DNA from: CAVTUU01 sp045804965
Lineage (GTDB): Bacteria; Chloroflexota; Chloroflexia; Thermomicrobiales; UBA6265
Assembly: GCA_045804965.1 (NCBI GenBank)
Contig: JBJMMD010000022.1
Location: 62,001-126,000, forward strand
Length of the DNA: 64,000 nt
Reading direction: 5' to 3'
Below the pieces are notes generated by a model. It saw only the letters and a list, made by a program, of their open reading frames with translations. It made no database searches and had not been told where the DNA came from. The position numbers and the translations under genes were made by a program. Shown in pieces: positions 16,346-24,857 of this stretch (position 1 is the first letter of the stretch; each line of letters starts with the position of its first letter).

Positions 16346-17450
16346 GATTCGAGTCGAGCGCCTGACCAAATCGTTCAAAGAGCTCAACGCCGTCGACGAT
16401 GTCACGTTCAGCTTTCCCGAGTCACAGGTCACCTGCCTACTCGGTCCCTCTGGCTGCGGCAAAACGACCCTGATGCGGATGATCGCCGGTCTCGAAACGC
16501 CGACGAACGGAGAGATCTACTTCGGCAATCAGCGGGTCACGAGACTGAAACCGAGCCAGCGCGACATTGGCATGGTGTTCCAATATCCGGTCGTCTACCG
16601 CGGCATCAGCGTCCGCCGCAATATCGAGTTACCGCTGCTTTCGATGAAGCTCGACCAGCAAGAGCGAGAACGGCGAATAACGAGGGTTGTCGAGATTCTC
16701 AGCCTCCAGCGCAACCTCGAACAGGACATCACGCAGCTCGACAACGGCACGCGGCAGAAGGTTGCCGTCGCCCGGGAAGTCGCCCGCCAGCCGCGGATTA
16801 TTCTCTTCGACGAGCCGATCACCAACGTCGACGCCCACTCGAAACTGCTGCTCAAGCGCGCGTTCAAGGAGCTCACGCGCCAGCTCCAGCAGACGATCAT
16901 TTACGTCACGCACGACCAAACAGAGGCGATGACGCTCGCCGACCAAATCGCCTTGATGCAAGCGGGTAAGATCGTCCAGTGTGACGCCCCGCGCACGCTT
17001 TACAATCACCCGGCCGATCGCTTCGGCGGTTGGTTCCTCGGCAATCCCGGAATGAACTTCTTCGAGGTGGACGTTCGACGAACGAACGGTACGCTCGCGC
17101 TCGTCTCGCCGCTCTTCCCCGAGCCCGTGCCATTACAAGGCACGGCAAGCGACGGCCAAACCACACTCGGCATCCGCCCCGAAGATCTCCGCCTCAGTCG
17201 TGGGCCCCGCTCGGGCGCAGTCGAAGGCCGTGTCGTCCGCAAATCGATCACCATTGGTGGTCAATACCTAGTCGCGGTCGCCATCGGCGAGCAAACCTTC
17301 AAGGCCAAGACCCCGGCAGCCGTCGGCCAATCCCTCGACGATACGGTCTGGATCGAACTCCCGCTCGCCCGCATTACCCTCTTTACGGCCGACGGTCACC
17401 GCGCCGACCTGACGCCGGTCGCGTCCTCGCCCGCGGAATTGCCGTCGTAA
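16338..17450 (+). CDS. ABC transporter ATPase 2 (MalK/UgpC/GlpT-like, degenerate signature)
   Basis: A 370-residue ATPase with a C-terminal regulatory domain. Walker A GPSGCGKTT (36-44), Q82, Walker B LFDE (E159) and switch H192 (VTHDQTEA) are all canonical. The ABC signature is LDNGT (134-138) instead of LSGGQ. This is the exact complement of ATPase 1: in a heterodimer one composite site would be fully canonical and the other doubly impaired. The ATG at 16338 lies inside the end of the preceding gene after a GGGTGAG. The 3' end overlaps the convergent nucleotidyltransferase gene by 55 bases. Confidence 0.9.
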   Translation: MAEIRVERLTKSFKELNAVDDVTFSFPESQVTCLLGPSGCGKTTLMRMIAGLETPTNGEIYFGNQRVTRLKPSQRDIGMVFQYPVVYRGISVRRNIELPLLSMKLDQQERERRITRVVEILSLQRNLEQDITQLDNGTRQKVAVAREVARQPRIILFDEPITNVDAHSKLLLKRAFKELTRQLQQTIIYVTHDQTEAMTLADQIALMQAGKIVQCDAPRTLYNHPADRFGGWFLGNPGMNFFEVDVRRTNGTLALVSPLFPEPVPLQGTASDGQTTLGIRPEDLRLSRGPRSGAVEGRVVRKSITIGGQYLVAVAIGEQTFKAKTPAAVGQSLDDTVWIELPLARITLFTADGHRADLTPVASSPAELPS

Positions 17451-18550
17451 CGTCCCTCACCATCAATTTCTGGATTGGCGGCGATGATGGCTTCCGCCGT
17501 TTCCCACACTCTGGGAAGGGATGCCCCAACCTGTTCGCCGCGCTGCTGAAGGTCGGCGAAAGACGTGATCCCGAGATCGGCGAGCAGGTGACGAAAGCCA
17601 GCATCGCATCGATGATACGTTTCCGTGGGCGCGTCGTGAGCGAGCACCTTCTGGCACCGGGCATAGGTGGCGACCAGCCAGAAGACGGCTTCGCGATGGT
17701 GACCTTGGGCGATGAACTCCCGGGTCCCGTCGATCGCGATCGGACGGGCGAGATCGCTAATGTCTGAGGCGAAGAAGAAGGGCGACTTGATCACCGATTT
17801 CGCGGTATCGAAGGCATCGGCGAGGGCGGCGAGGTAGTGTTCAACCCGTGCCCGGCACATCCTGGCGCAGCCCAACAACGCTAGGAGCGTCTCGTAGAAA
17901 TCCGACAGGCCGTAGTCCACGAGGAGCGCGTGGACAGTGACGTATCGCCGCCGCACCGTCGGGTTCTTCAGGCCGGCCACGAGCAGAATGTGGGTCGTTA
18001 CGCCCGTCGCGAAGAGCCAGGCGATCACCTGGTCGTGGAACGGCACCGGCGCGCTCACCGACTGGAGGTTTCGCAGCACCCTGTCTTGGGCGTCTTCGCA
18101 CCGCTTGTAGACCCAACAGCGCTTGGCGTAGTCCGTGGTCACGGCCGCCTGCAGCGAGGTCAACTCCCCGGTGGGATCGAGGATAACGCTCGGCGCCCGC
18201 AAACTTCCGGCCAGGTCATACCGGCCTAAGACTGTTGCCGGCGACTGAAGGTGATCGCGCGGCAGGTCCGAGACTTCGAGGATGACATCTCGATAGCGGA
18301 ACTTCCCCAGCTTGATCGGCAGGGGGTCGTCTTCAACGACGACCATCACGTCGACATCGGACGTGGCCGGCAGGGGATCGTCTTCGGCGAGCCAATTCGT
18401 TGAACCGTGGAAGAACGCGCCGTGAACGCCGGGTATGTTGCCGGCCTCTTCGATCACCCACTGTCGCGCGAGATTCTTGGCATCCCTGACGATCATGGCT
18501 GCCCGTGCTGGTTCATCGTTGGCGAAGAACTGGTCACTACCCTCCGTCAC
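17396..18550 (-). CDS. Nucleotidyltransferase-fold protein
   Basis: A 384-residue protein whose N-terminal part carries the pol-beta nucleotidyltransferase signature HGSTNWL...SDVDVMVVV (about 48-72), with the paired Asp residues that bind metal. The rest is helical and unrecognised; a PAP/OAS1-like or kanamycin-nucleotidyltransferase-like helical domain is possible. The substrate is unknown. The GTG start at 18550 falls on the inner edge of a family A repeat; an ATG at 18496 (MIVRDAKN) is an alternative. The 3' end overlaps the ATPase 2 gene on the other strand. Confidence 0.75.
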   Translation of the reverse strand: MTEGSDQFFANDEPARAAMIVRDAKNLARQWVIEEAGNIPGVHGAFFHGSTNWLAEDDPLPATSDVDVMVVVEDDPLPIKLGKFRYRDVILEVSDLPRDHLQSPATVLGRYDLAGSLRAPSVILDPTGELTSLQAAVTTDYAKRCWVYKRCEDAQDRVLRNLQSVSAPVPFHDQVIAWLFATGVTTHILLVAGLKNPTVRRRYVTVHALLVDYGLSDFYETLLALLGCARMCRARVEHYLAALADAFDTAKSVIKSPFFFASDISDLARPIAIDGTREFIAQGHHREAVFWLVATYARCQKVLAHDAPTETYHRCDAGFRHLLADLGITSFADLQQRGEQVGASLPRVWETAEAIIAANPEIDGEGRYDGNSAGEDATGVRSAR

Positions 18551-18572
18551 CCTGAGCGAAGTCGAAGGGTCT
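18547..18572. repeat. Family A palindromic repeat, single copy
   Basis: A TCACCCTGAGCGAAGTCGAA copy followed by GGGTCT. It overlaps the possible GTG start of the nucleotidyltransferase gene. Confidence 0.75.
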
Positions 18573-18644
18573 AGTCACGCCTTAGGACGCTAAGTCGGAG
18601 CGCAAGATGTCTCGACTTCTCTCGGCATGATGGTGGGATGATGC

Positions 18645-19313
18645 TCATCCGACCAGTTGCAAATCCGCGAGCAACCACGCGCCGCCTGCTTGCACAAAGC
18701 GCGCCCAATAGTCCGCCTCGCCGAGCCAGGGCGAGACCGGATCGAGCAGTGTCACGGTCGCGGTCGCTTTCCCGCCTGTTTGATCGACCTCGACACTGGT
18801 CCTCACGATGCGCAGGGTGAGATCGGGATCGCGGGGATGGAGCGCGCTCAATTTGGCCGGAAGCTCTTCCCGCGTCCAGCCCGTGCCGGCGACGAGCGAG
18901 GCAAAGAACTCCGGCGTCGTGATTGCAGCGACGCGCAGGTAATCGCCGGCGTTAAGGCAGGCGACGAAGATCCGAAGGGTGGTCACGACCGCATCATTGG
19001 TATCAGCCGCTGATGATCCGGGAGCACTCTCAGGCACGCTCGGGCCGGCCTGGCCAAGGCGGGCGATAGCTTCGTCCACCGGCAGCGGCGCGACATCGCA
19101 GCCGATCGATCCGCCGCCGTTTTCGGGTGTGGCCGCGGTCGAGGTCGGCCCGGGTGTGGGTGTATCCCGCTCCTCCGGAGTCAAGGGAACCGGGCCGCCG
19201 AGCTGGCCGATTGGCGTCGGAACCGCCTGTGCGCTGCCCATGCCGCGATGGCCGAGCAGTACCAAGCCCAGAAGGCACGGAACGAGTATCGCGATCAGCC
19301 ATCCCCGTCTCAT
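18645..19313 (-). CDS. Secreted protein, possibly NTF2-like
   Basis: A 222-residue exported protein: MRRGWLIAILVPCLLGLVLL signal segment, a Pro/Thr-rich linker (about 30-65), then an alpha/beta domain from about 75 that ends with a strand-rich WARFVQAGGAWLLADL segment as in NTF2/SnoaL-like folds. No catalytic residues are evident. The ATG at 19313 is preceded by GAGGAGG at good spacing; a start 13 codons further upstream is not supported. It is transcribed divergently from ABC operon 2. Confidence 0.7.
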   Translation of the reverse strand: MRRGWLIAILVPCLLGLVLLGHRGMGSAQAVPTPIGQLGGPVPLTPEERDTPTPGPTSTAATPENGGGSIGCDVAPLPVDEAIARLGQAGPSVPESAPGSSAADTNDAVVTTLRIFVACLNAGDYLRVAAITTPEFFASLVAGTGWTREELPAKLSALHPRDPDLTLRIVRTSVEVDQTGGKATATVTLLDPVSPWLGEADYWARFVQAGGAWLLADLQLVG

Positions 19314-19459
19314 CGTATGCCTCCTCGCTGATGAGCAACCGAACCGTGTCAAAGGATCTGCGCACGATCCATCAAGATGCGCGCCTCAGAGAACGCTATG
19401 GACGATTCGCGGTTAATGCATTTCTTCCGAGTATCGAAGCATCGGCTCTTCCACGTGGC

Positions 19460-19489
19460 TTGACACCCATTTGGAGGGAGCCATACAAT
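19460..19489 (+). promoter_or_regulatory. Promoter of ABC operon 2 (TTGACA-18-TACAAT)
   Basis: A perfect -35 (19460-19465) and TACAAT (19484-19489) are separated by 18 bases. The leader to the GTG at 19572 is about 80 bases. The same pair with the same spacing, and a shared GCCATACAAT block, recurs at 24858-24887 before operon 3. Confidence 0.7.
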
Positions 19490-19571
19490 CCCAGCCGCCC
19501 GAACAACGAGCTCGCGATACGCTGTCGCGACGAGCAATATGTATTCGCTGGCAAGCGAATAGGAGGTCATC

Positions 19572-20960
19572 GTGGCTGAGAACTCCGAGGCCCGTGCGCT
19601 CTTCGCAGACGCACTGGCAGGCCGGATCAACCGTCGTGAAGTGCTGCGCCGAGGAGCCGCACTCGGTCTGAGCGCTCCCGTCATTGCAGCCCTCGCACAG
19701 GAAACCGTACGTGGCGCCCTCGCAAGTGAAGAGGGAACCCTGACCGTCACGTATTACGACTGGATTGACCAACTCCATCACACGCCGATGACGGCGGTCA
19801 ACGACGATTTCAAAAAGACCTTCCCGCTGAAGGCTGAGATCGCCACAACCAAGGGATTCGGCATCGAGCGCTTCGTCGCAGAGGCGAAGGACAAGACCAG
19901 CACGTGGGACACGTACATTGGCAACACCCCGTTCCTGGAGACCCTCCAGCTTATCGCGGCGGACGCAATCGAGCCGTGGGATCCCTATCTCCCCGCTGGG
20001 CTGACCGATGACGTCATCCCCGCAATCCTGGATGAAGCCACCTTCGATGGCAAGTTCATGGTTTGGCCGTTCCTCCTCGACGTGATCGTTCAGGGCTGGA
20101 ACTCTGACATCGTGGCGAAGGCGGGGCTCGATCCCGAGGAAGGACCGAAGAATTGGGACGAGTACTTGGCCAATGCGAAGAAGGTAAAGGACAGCGGCGC
20201 GGCGCCGTTCGGCTGCACCTATGACTTCCACGCCTGGCGCTCGATTTTGCCGATTACGCATTCGATCAGCACCGATGTCTATGAGAAAGACACCGGGCTG
20301 TTCATGTGGAACAGTGATCCCGCGGTCAGCGCGCTCGAAATCATGAAGCAAATGTTCGAGCTGGCGAATCCAGACGTGAACACTCCAGGCTCGTCGGACG
20401 CGGGCGTCAACGGCACACCGGACGAGGCTGCCTTCGCGGCGCAGCAGGTCGCGTACTACGTCAAATACGAGAATGCGCACCTGCGTTGGTCCGCCCCTTG
20501 GCCCGATCCGAGCAAGCTCCGCATAGCAGCACTTCCGGTGCAAGAAGGCGGTGCAGGTGGCACGGTCTTCTGGACGACAGGTGCAGTGCTCTTCAAGAAT
20601 GGCAAGAACAAGCAGCAGGCGGCCAATTACATGAAAGCGCTGACCTACGATCAGCGCGTCTGGGAGCATTCGGTGACGGGCAACCCGCCCAAAGAGACCC
20701 CAGTTGGCCAACTTCCGGTCTACAAGTCGGTCTGGGACGAATATGCAAAGAACCGACCCGCTTGGCTCACCGACTGGGCAATCGCCATCCACGATGGGCT
20801 CGACAAAGCGAAGAAGATCACGCCCTCGAAGTTGAGCGTGACCCAATTCGACATCGCGACGCCGTTCTATGTGGACTACCTGAATGGCAAGGAGACCGAC
20901 GCCAAGGCCGCCCTCACCAAGGCCTACGATGCGGTCCACGCGGAGTACAACAAGTCCTAG
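19572..20960 (+). CDS. ABC transporter solute-binding protein, family 1, Tat-exported
   Basis: A 462-residue extracellular binding protein. The signal is NRREVLRRGAALGLS followed by a hydrophobic stretch. The mature domain begins near TVTYYDW and shows family 1 hinge and cleft features (YYVKYENAHLRWSAPWPD, FWTTGAVLFKNGKNK). The GTG start follows AGGAGG by five bases. It is the first gene of operon 2 and is separated from its permeases by a strong hairpin. Ligand unknown; carbohydrate is most likely from the family. Confidence 0.88.
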   Translation: MAENSEARALFADALAGRINRREVLRRGAALGLSAPVIAALAQETVRGALASEEGTLTVTYYDWIDQLHHTPMTAVNDDFKKTFPLKAEIATTKGFGIERFVAEAKDKTSTWDTYIGNTPFLETLQLIAADAIEPWDPYLPAGLTDDVIPAILDEATFDGKFMVWPFLLDVIVQGWNSDIVAKAGLDPEEGPKNWDEYLANAKKVKDSGAAPFGCTYDFHAWRSILPITHSISTDVYEKDTGLFMWNSDPAVSALEIMKQMFELANPDVNTPGSSDAGVNGTPDEAAFAAQQVAYYVKYENAHLRWSAPWPDPSKLRIAALPVQEGGAGGTVFWTTGAVLFKNGKNKQQAANYMKALTYDQRVWEHSVTGNPPKETPVGQLPVYKSVWDEYAKNRPAWLTDWAIAIHDGLDKAKKITPSKLSVTQFDIATPFYVDYLNGKETDAKAALTKAYDAVHAEYNKS

Positions 20961-21034
20961 CGCCACGCTCTTGCTGCGTGATCGACTCGACGGTGACGAT
21001 CACATGGCAAGACGGCAAGGTTGACCTCAGCTCT

Positions 21035-21076
21035 TTGGGTAACTCCGAGCGGCGGCAGTCGTCCGGAGTTACCCAA
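21035..21076 (+). repeat. Strong intercistronic hairpin between binding-protein and permease genes
   Basis: TTGGGTAACTCCG (21035-21047) and CGGAGTTACCCAA (21064-21076) form a perfect 13 bp stem with a 16-base loop. No T tract follows. Its position, as after malE in classical systems, fits an mRNA-stabilising or partial-termination role that keeps the binding protein in excess. Confidence 0.75.
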
Positions 21077-21158
21077 GTGCTTCGCGCCGGTCGCCTTGCC
21101 GTTTCGCACGTTTATTGCGAACAATAGTCCGGGCAGACGCCGTCACCTGGGGGTAGTC

Positions 21159-22139
21159 ATGGCAAGCGTTGCGTCAAGGCAGCATTCCCGGCGCTCACCG
21201 GGCGGATTCCTCGCCGGGAGTTCGAGTTGGCTCTTCTTGCTCCCAACCGTATTCTTCTTCGTGCTGTGGCAACTCTGGCCGATCTTACAGGTTGCTTGGA
21301 TTAGTCTGACCGATTATCGCTTCCTCGCCCCCGATACGCCGACGATCGGCATCCACCTATGGCGCTTCCATTTCACCTTGCCGACCAATTTCGTCGGTGT
21401 CGACAATTACCGTGAGGCGCTAAAGGACCCATTGGTTCGCAAGGGGCTCCTTCGCGCGCTCGGCTTCACTGCGATCTTCGTGCCCGGCATGATCATGTTC
21501 CCCATGATTCTGGCGGTGATGATCGATCGCATCACCAACAACAGAGTTGCCACGTTTTATCGTCTGATCTTGCTGATCCCGGCGATGATTCCCGGGCCAT
21601 TGATTTTCGTCCTCTGGCGGCTCATGTATAGCCTCTACATCGGACCCATCAACTATTTCCTCGTCGACGTCACGCATCAGTACACGGTCGCGAACCAGCC
21701 GCAGTGGCTTGGCAGTCCACACCTAGTCTTCTTTTCCCTCGCCATCATGGAATGGTGGTGGGGCTTGGGCTATCACACGATGTTCTTCCTCGCCGGATTA
21801 GCAACGATCCCGCGGGATCTACCGGAAGCGGCGCGCCTTGATGGCGCAAACGAATGGAAGCTCTTTTGGAACATCACCGTTCCCCGCTTGTTTCCGATCA
21901 TTCTCGTGCTCGTCGTCCTGCGATTTGGCACGGCGATGGCCATCATCGACGAATATTTGATCATGGGCGGCTTCGATCGCACTCGCCCTACCTACACCTG
22001 GACCATGCGGATGTTCGAACTTGCGTTCGTCGCCGGCGACTGGCGACAGGGATACGCTTCGGCAATTGGCTGGATTGGCGCCATTGCCATGCTAATCGTC
22101 GTCGCCGGCATGTTCTACGTTTTCCGCTCGCGGGACTAG
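21159..22139 (+). CDS. ABC sugar transporter permease, MalF type
   Basis: A 326-residue permease with six helices. The EAA loop is EAARLDGANEWKLFWNITVP near residue 225. The ATG at 21159 follows GGGGGTAGTC; the frame is open 46 codons upstream but that part includes the intercistronic hairpin and is rejected. It pairs with the next gene. No ATPase gene accompanies this operon, so a shared ATPase encoded elsewhere must energise it. Confidence 0.88.
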   Translation: MASVASRQHSRRSPGGFLAGSSSWLFLLPTVFFFVLWQLWPILQVAWISLTDYRFLAPDTPTIGIHLWRFHFTLPTNFVGVDNYREALKDPLVRKGLLRALGFTAIFVPGMIMFPMILAVMIDRITNNRVATFYRLILLIPAMIPGPLIFVLWRLMYSLYIGPINYFLVDVTHQYTVANQPQWLGSPHLVFFSLAIMEWWWGLGYHTMFFLAGLATIPRDLPEAARLDGANEWKLFWNITVPRLFPIILVLVVLRFGTAMAIIDEYLIMGGFDRTRPTYTWTMRMFELAFVAGDWRQGYASAIGWIGAIAMLIVVAGMFYVFRSRD

Positions 22140-22152
22140 TCAGGGAAGCGTT

Positions 22153-23085
22153 ATGACCATTCGAGAAGCAAGCGCCACCACTGCCACCGCGCCGGTACGC
22201 GCCACATCCGTTCCGCGTCCCGTAACGGAAATTATTGAGGATTGGACGCCCAGGCGGCACGTGCCGATCGGAACGATCGCTCGCCATATCGTCCTCTCAA
22301 TCTTCGTGCTCATCATCCTCTTTCCACTCGCCTGGATCTTGATCATGTCCGTGAAATCGATACAGGACGCTTACCAGAACGAGATCTGGCCAAAGCACTT
22401 CGATTTCTCCCACTACTCATACGCGTGGGATAACATCCCAACGCTTCGCACAAACTTCATGAACAGTGTGTTGATCACGCTTGGGACAATCGTTACCACG
22501 ACCGTCGCCTCGGTGCTGGCGGGCTATGCGCTCGTCCATCTGCGGACGCCTGGCAAGGCGCTCATCACCGGTCTGCTCGTCGCCTCACTCTTCTTCCCGA
22601 CTCGCGTCACCGCCTTCATCGGCATCTATCAAATGCAGAAAAGCCTTCATCTGATCAACCATTTCTATGGTTTGATCTTGCCCTACACCGCGCTCAGTAT
22701 CGCGATCTCAGTCTTCATCATGCGCGGCATGTTTGAAACCGTGCCCAGAGATCTCAATGATTCGGCAAAAATCGATGGCGCGGGCCCGCTCCGCATCTTG
22801 CTCGGGATCATGCTCCCGCTCGTCCGCAACGGCATTGTCGTGGTCATCATCGTCAATTTCGTCACCGCTTGGGGCGAATACTTGCTCGCCAGCCGCCTGA
22901 TGGACGAGCAATCGCAATGGACGCTTCCGGTCGTGCTCGCCTCGTCGTCCAACGGCATGGGGGCATGGATTTGGCCTCGCCTTGCCGCCGTCTACGTGAT
23001 GGCCATCCTCCCCGGCCTGATCGCTTTCGGCATCGCCCAACGCTGGTACATGAAGGGCTTGCAAGAAGGCGCCCTGAAGGCGTAG
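22153..23085 (+). CDS. ABC sugar transporter permease, MalG type
   Basis: A 310-residue permease. A polar N-terminal 40 residues precede six helices. The EAA-type loop is DSAKIDGAGPLRILLGIMLP (about 199-218) and the C-terminus QRWYMKGLQEGALKA is typical of MalG-type permeases. GGGAAG precedes the ATG. It lies 13 bases after the MalF-type gene. The operon ends here and a RAYT element begins about 50 bases downstream. Confidence 0.88.
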   Translation: MTIREASATTATAPVRATSVPRPVTEIIEDWTPRRHVPIGTIARHIVLSIFVLIILFPLAWILIMSVKSIQDAYQNEIWPKHFDFSHYSYAWDNIPTLRTNFMNSVLITLGTIVTTTVASVLAGYALVHLRTPGKALITGLLVASLFFPTRVTAFIGIYQMQKSLHLINHFYGLILPYTALSIAISVFIMRGMFETVPRDLNDSAKIDGAGPLRILLGIMLPLVRNGIVVVIIVNFVTAWGEYLLASRLMDEQSQWTLPVVLASSSNGMGAWIWPRLAAVYVMAILPGLIAFGIAQRWYMKGLQEGALKA

Positions 23086-23134
23086 AGGGGACAGATAGTC
23101 TCAGATTCTTGATCTGGATCGATAGCTTGTGGTC

Positions 23135-23749
23135 GGCCACCCCACCCGGGACTCAAGGCCCGGGCTCACTCCCGGAAGTCGGATAAATCCGACTGGCGCG
23201 AGGGTTCGGAGGGCAGGGAGCATGCCGTATTGGCGGTTGTTCTACCATCTAGTTTGGGCAACCAAAGGTCGAAAGCCGCTCATTGGATCTGAGGAGGAGG
23301 CTGTTATTCTCCGATCGTTACAGCTAACGTTTGATGATCTTGACGTAATTCCGCATGCAGTGGGGATCATGCCGAATCATGTGCACGTGGCCGTTTCCGC
23401 ACCGCCAAAAATATTGCCAGCAGACTTAGTCAGGCGAATGAAAGGTGCATCGACTCACGCAATCAATGAGGAGATCGCGCGTTGGAAACAATCACCGTTT
23501 GCCTGGCAAGGCGAGTACGGGGTCCATTCGTTCAGTGATCAAGCACTGCATACCGTCATCAGTTATGTGACTAACCAACAAGCGCATCATTCAGCCAAGG
23601 ATCTGTGGGCAGGGCTCGTACGCATTGCAGATAACACGACAGGTTCGCAGTCTTCCCGGCGCTCCCAATCACGCCGCATCGACCCCAGTCGGCTTGAGCC
23701 GACTTCCGTCACTGAGCCCGGGACTTGAGTCCCGGGGTGGGGTGCAGCC
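23135..23749 (+). mobile_element. RAYT/IS200-like element 1 with inverted double-hairpin ends
   Basis: About 615 bases. The left end (23135-23195) and right end (23685-23749) are inverted copies of about 60 bases. Each end has two hairpins: one around CCGGGACTCAAG/GTCCCGG and one perfect palindrome (AGTCGGATAAATCCGACT left, AGTCGGCTTGAGCCGACT right). Single-strand hairpins at both ends are what Y1 HUH transposases recognise. The stem bases differ between ends but covary. It sits between ABC operon 2 and an SDR gene. Confidence 0.8.
23222..23728 (+). CDS. REP-associated tyrosine transposase (Y1/IS200-like)
   Basis: A 168-residue single-strand DNA transposase of the TnpA_REP type. N-terminal MPYWRLFYHLVWATKGRKP is the family start. 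The HUH motif is NHVHV (H53, H55) and the catalytic tyrosine is Y115 in YVTNQQAHH. The last 35 or so residues read into the element's right hairpin repeat and are probably not functional. The ATG at 23222 follows GGGCAGGGAG. It is closely related to the transposase at 29771-30202 (same motif spacing), but the two elements have different terminal hairpins. Confidence 0.9.
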   Translation: MPYWRLFYHLVWATKGRKPLIGSEEEAVILRSLQLTFDDLDVIPHAVGIMPNHVHVAVSAPPKILPADLVRRMKGASTHAINEEIARWKQSPFAWQGEYGVHSFSDQALHTVISYVTNQQAHHSAKDLWAGLVRIADNTTGSQSSRRSQSRRIDPSRLEPTSVTEPGT

Positions 23750-23873
23750 AAGCACTTCCGGAATTCGGAATTGTGCGAATTCACTGACCGTTAAAATCGA
23801 TTCGTGAATTCCGAACTCCCACGAGTAGTCGACAGCTAGCGATTGCTGAGGGTTGCTGACGAGGAGCCAAGGC

Positions 23874-24653
23874 GTGCGCTTGGAACACAGGGTGGCGCTG
23901 GTCACGGGCGGCGGATCGGGGATTGGACGGGCGATAGCGGTGCTGTTCGCGCGCGAGGGCGCGACCGTGGTCCCGGCCGATCGCTACTTGGACCGGGCCG
24001 AGGCAACCGCGGCCATGATCACGGGCGCTGGCGGCCGCGCGACCGCCGCCGAGGTTGACGTTGCGAACAGCGAGGCCGTTGAGTCGATGGTCAACCAGGC
24101 GATCGACGCCTACGGCCGGGTGGATATCCTCGTCAACAACGCCGGCATCTCTGCCGGCAACGACATCCTGACCATTGATGAAGCGACGTGGGACTTCAAC
24201 CTCAGCGTCGTCCTCAAAAGCGTCTTTCTCTGCTCGAAAGCCGTGCTGCCGGGGATGATCGAGCAGAGTCGCGGCGTGATCATCAACATGAGCTCGGTCA
24301 ACGGCCTGTACGGAATCGGTGAGGAACCCTACGGCGCCGCCAAAGCCGGCATGATCAACCTGACCCAGAACATGGCGGTCAAGTACGGTCCGAAAGGCGT
24401 GCGCGTGAACTGCATCTGTCCCGGATCGATCGAAACGCCGATCTGGGGCGAGCGCGTCCAGCAAGACCCGCAGATCTTCGAGAAGCTGGCGAAGTGGTAT
24501 CCGCTGCGCCGGGTCGGGCAGCCGGAGGATGTCGCCAACGCCGCCCTCTTCCTCGCCTCGGATGAATCATCCTGGATCACGGGCGCGATCTTGGCGGTCG
24601 ACGGCGGTCTGACCGCGGGCAACGAATACCTCGGTTCCGATCTGGGGAGTTAG
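23874..24653 (+). CDS. Short-chain dehydrogenase/reductase, FabG-like
   Basis: A 259-residue SDR. TGGGSGIG (cofactor loop), NNAG, catalytic Ser in NMSSVNG, YGAAK with catalytic Tyr and Lys, and PGSIETP are all in place. The C-terminus AVDGGLTAG is usual for the classical family. An acidic residue (D) after the second beta strand suggests NAD(H). The GTG at 23874 is preceded by GAGGAG seven bases upstream; a TTG 21 bases earlier is less likely. The substrate is unknown; it probably oxidises a sugar or polyol given the neighbours. Confidence 0.85.
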   Translation: MRLEHRVALVTGGGSGIGRAIAVLFAREGATVVPADRYLDRAEATAAMITGAGGRATAAEVDVANSEAVESMVNQAIDAYGRVDILVNNAGISAGNDILTIDEATWDFNLSVVLKSVFLCSKAVLPGMIEQSRGVIINMSSVNGLYGIGEEPYGAAKAGMINLTQNMAVKYGPKGVRVNCICPGSIETPIWGERVQQDPQIFEKLAKWYPLRRVGQPEDVANAALFLASDESSWITGAILAVDGGLTAGNEYLGSDLGS

Positions 24654-24696
24654 CACGCTTCTTTGTCACCCTCGCACCAACGATCATGGGTGTCGT

Positions 24697-24793
24697 GTAG
24701 GGGCGCAAGGTTTGCGCCCGGTTCTGTAGGCAACTGGGCCAGCCATTGGCAACCGACATGTTCACCAGGCGGGCGCAAGCCTTGCGCCCCTAT
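24697..24793. repeat. REPIN-like doublet, family C (GTAGGGGCG)
   Basis: A forward palindrome starting GTAGGGGCGCAAGG (24697-24719) and an inverted partner ending CGCCCCTAT (24771-24793) span 97 bases. The second family C doublet at 31370-31466 has exactly the same span. The 5' GTAG matches the tetranucleotide next to many REP hairpins. Confidence 0.8.
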
Positions 24794-24857
24794 AAAGAAC
24801 GGCTCCATTCTCCGTTCCCTTGCCCTGCCTATCAGGGAGCCAGGTGAAGTCAATTCG

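Noticed and set aside
19413..20966. Leftward 517-codon frame opposite the operon 2 binding protein
   Set aside because: A shadow of a well-supported gene on the other strand, with no recognisable domain; long antisense frames are common in GC-rich DNA.
24697..24793. Palindromic pair considered as a transcription terminator
   Set aside because: The identical 97-base layout elsewhere and absence of T tracts fit a REPIN doublet better.
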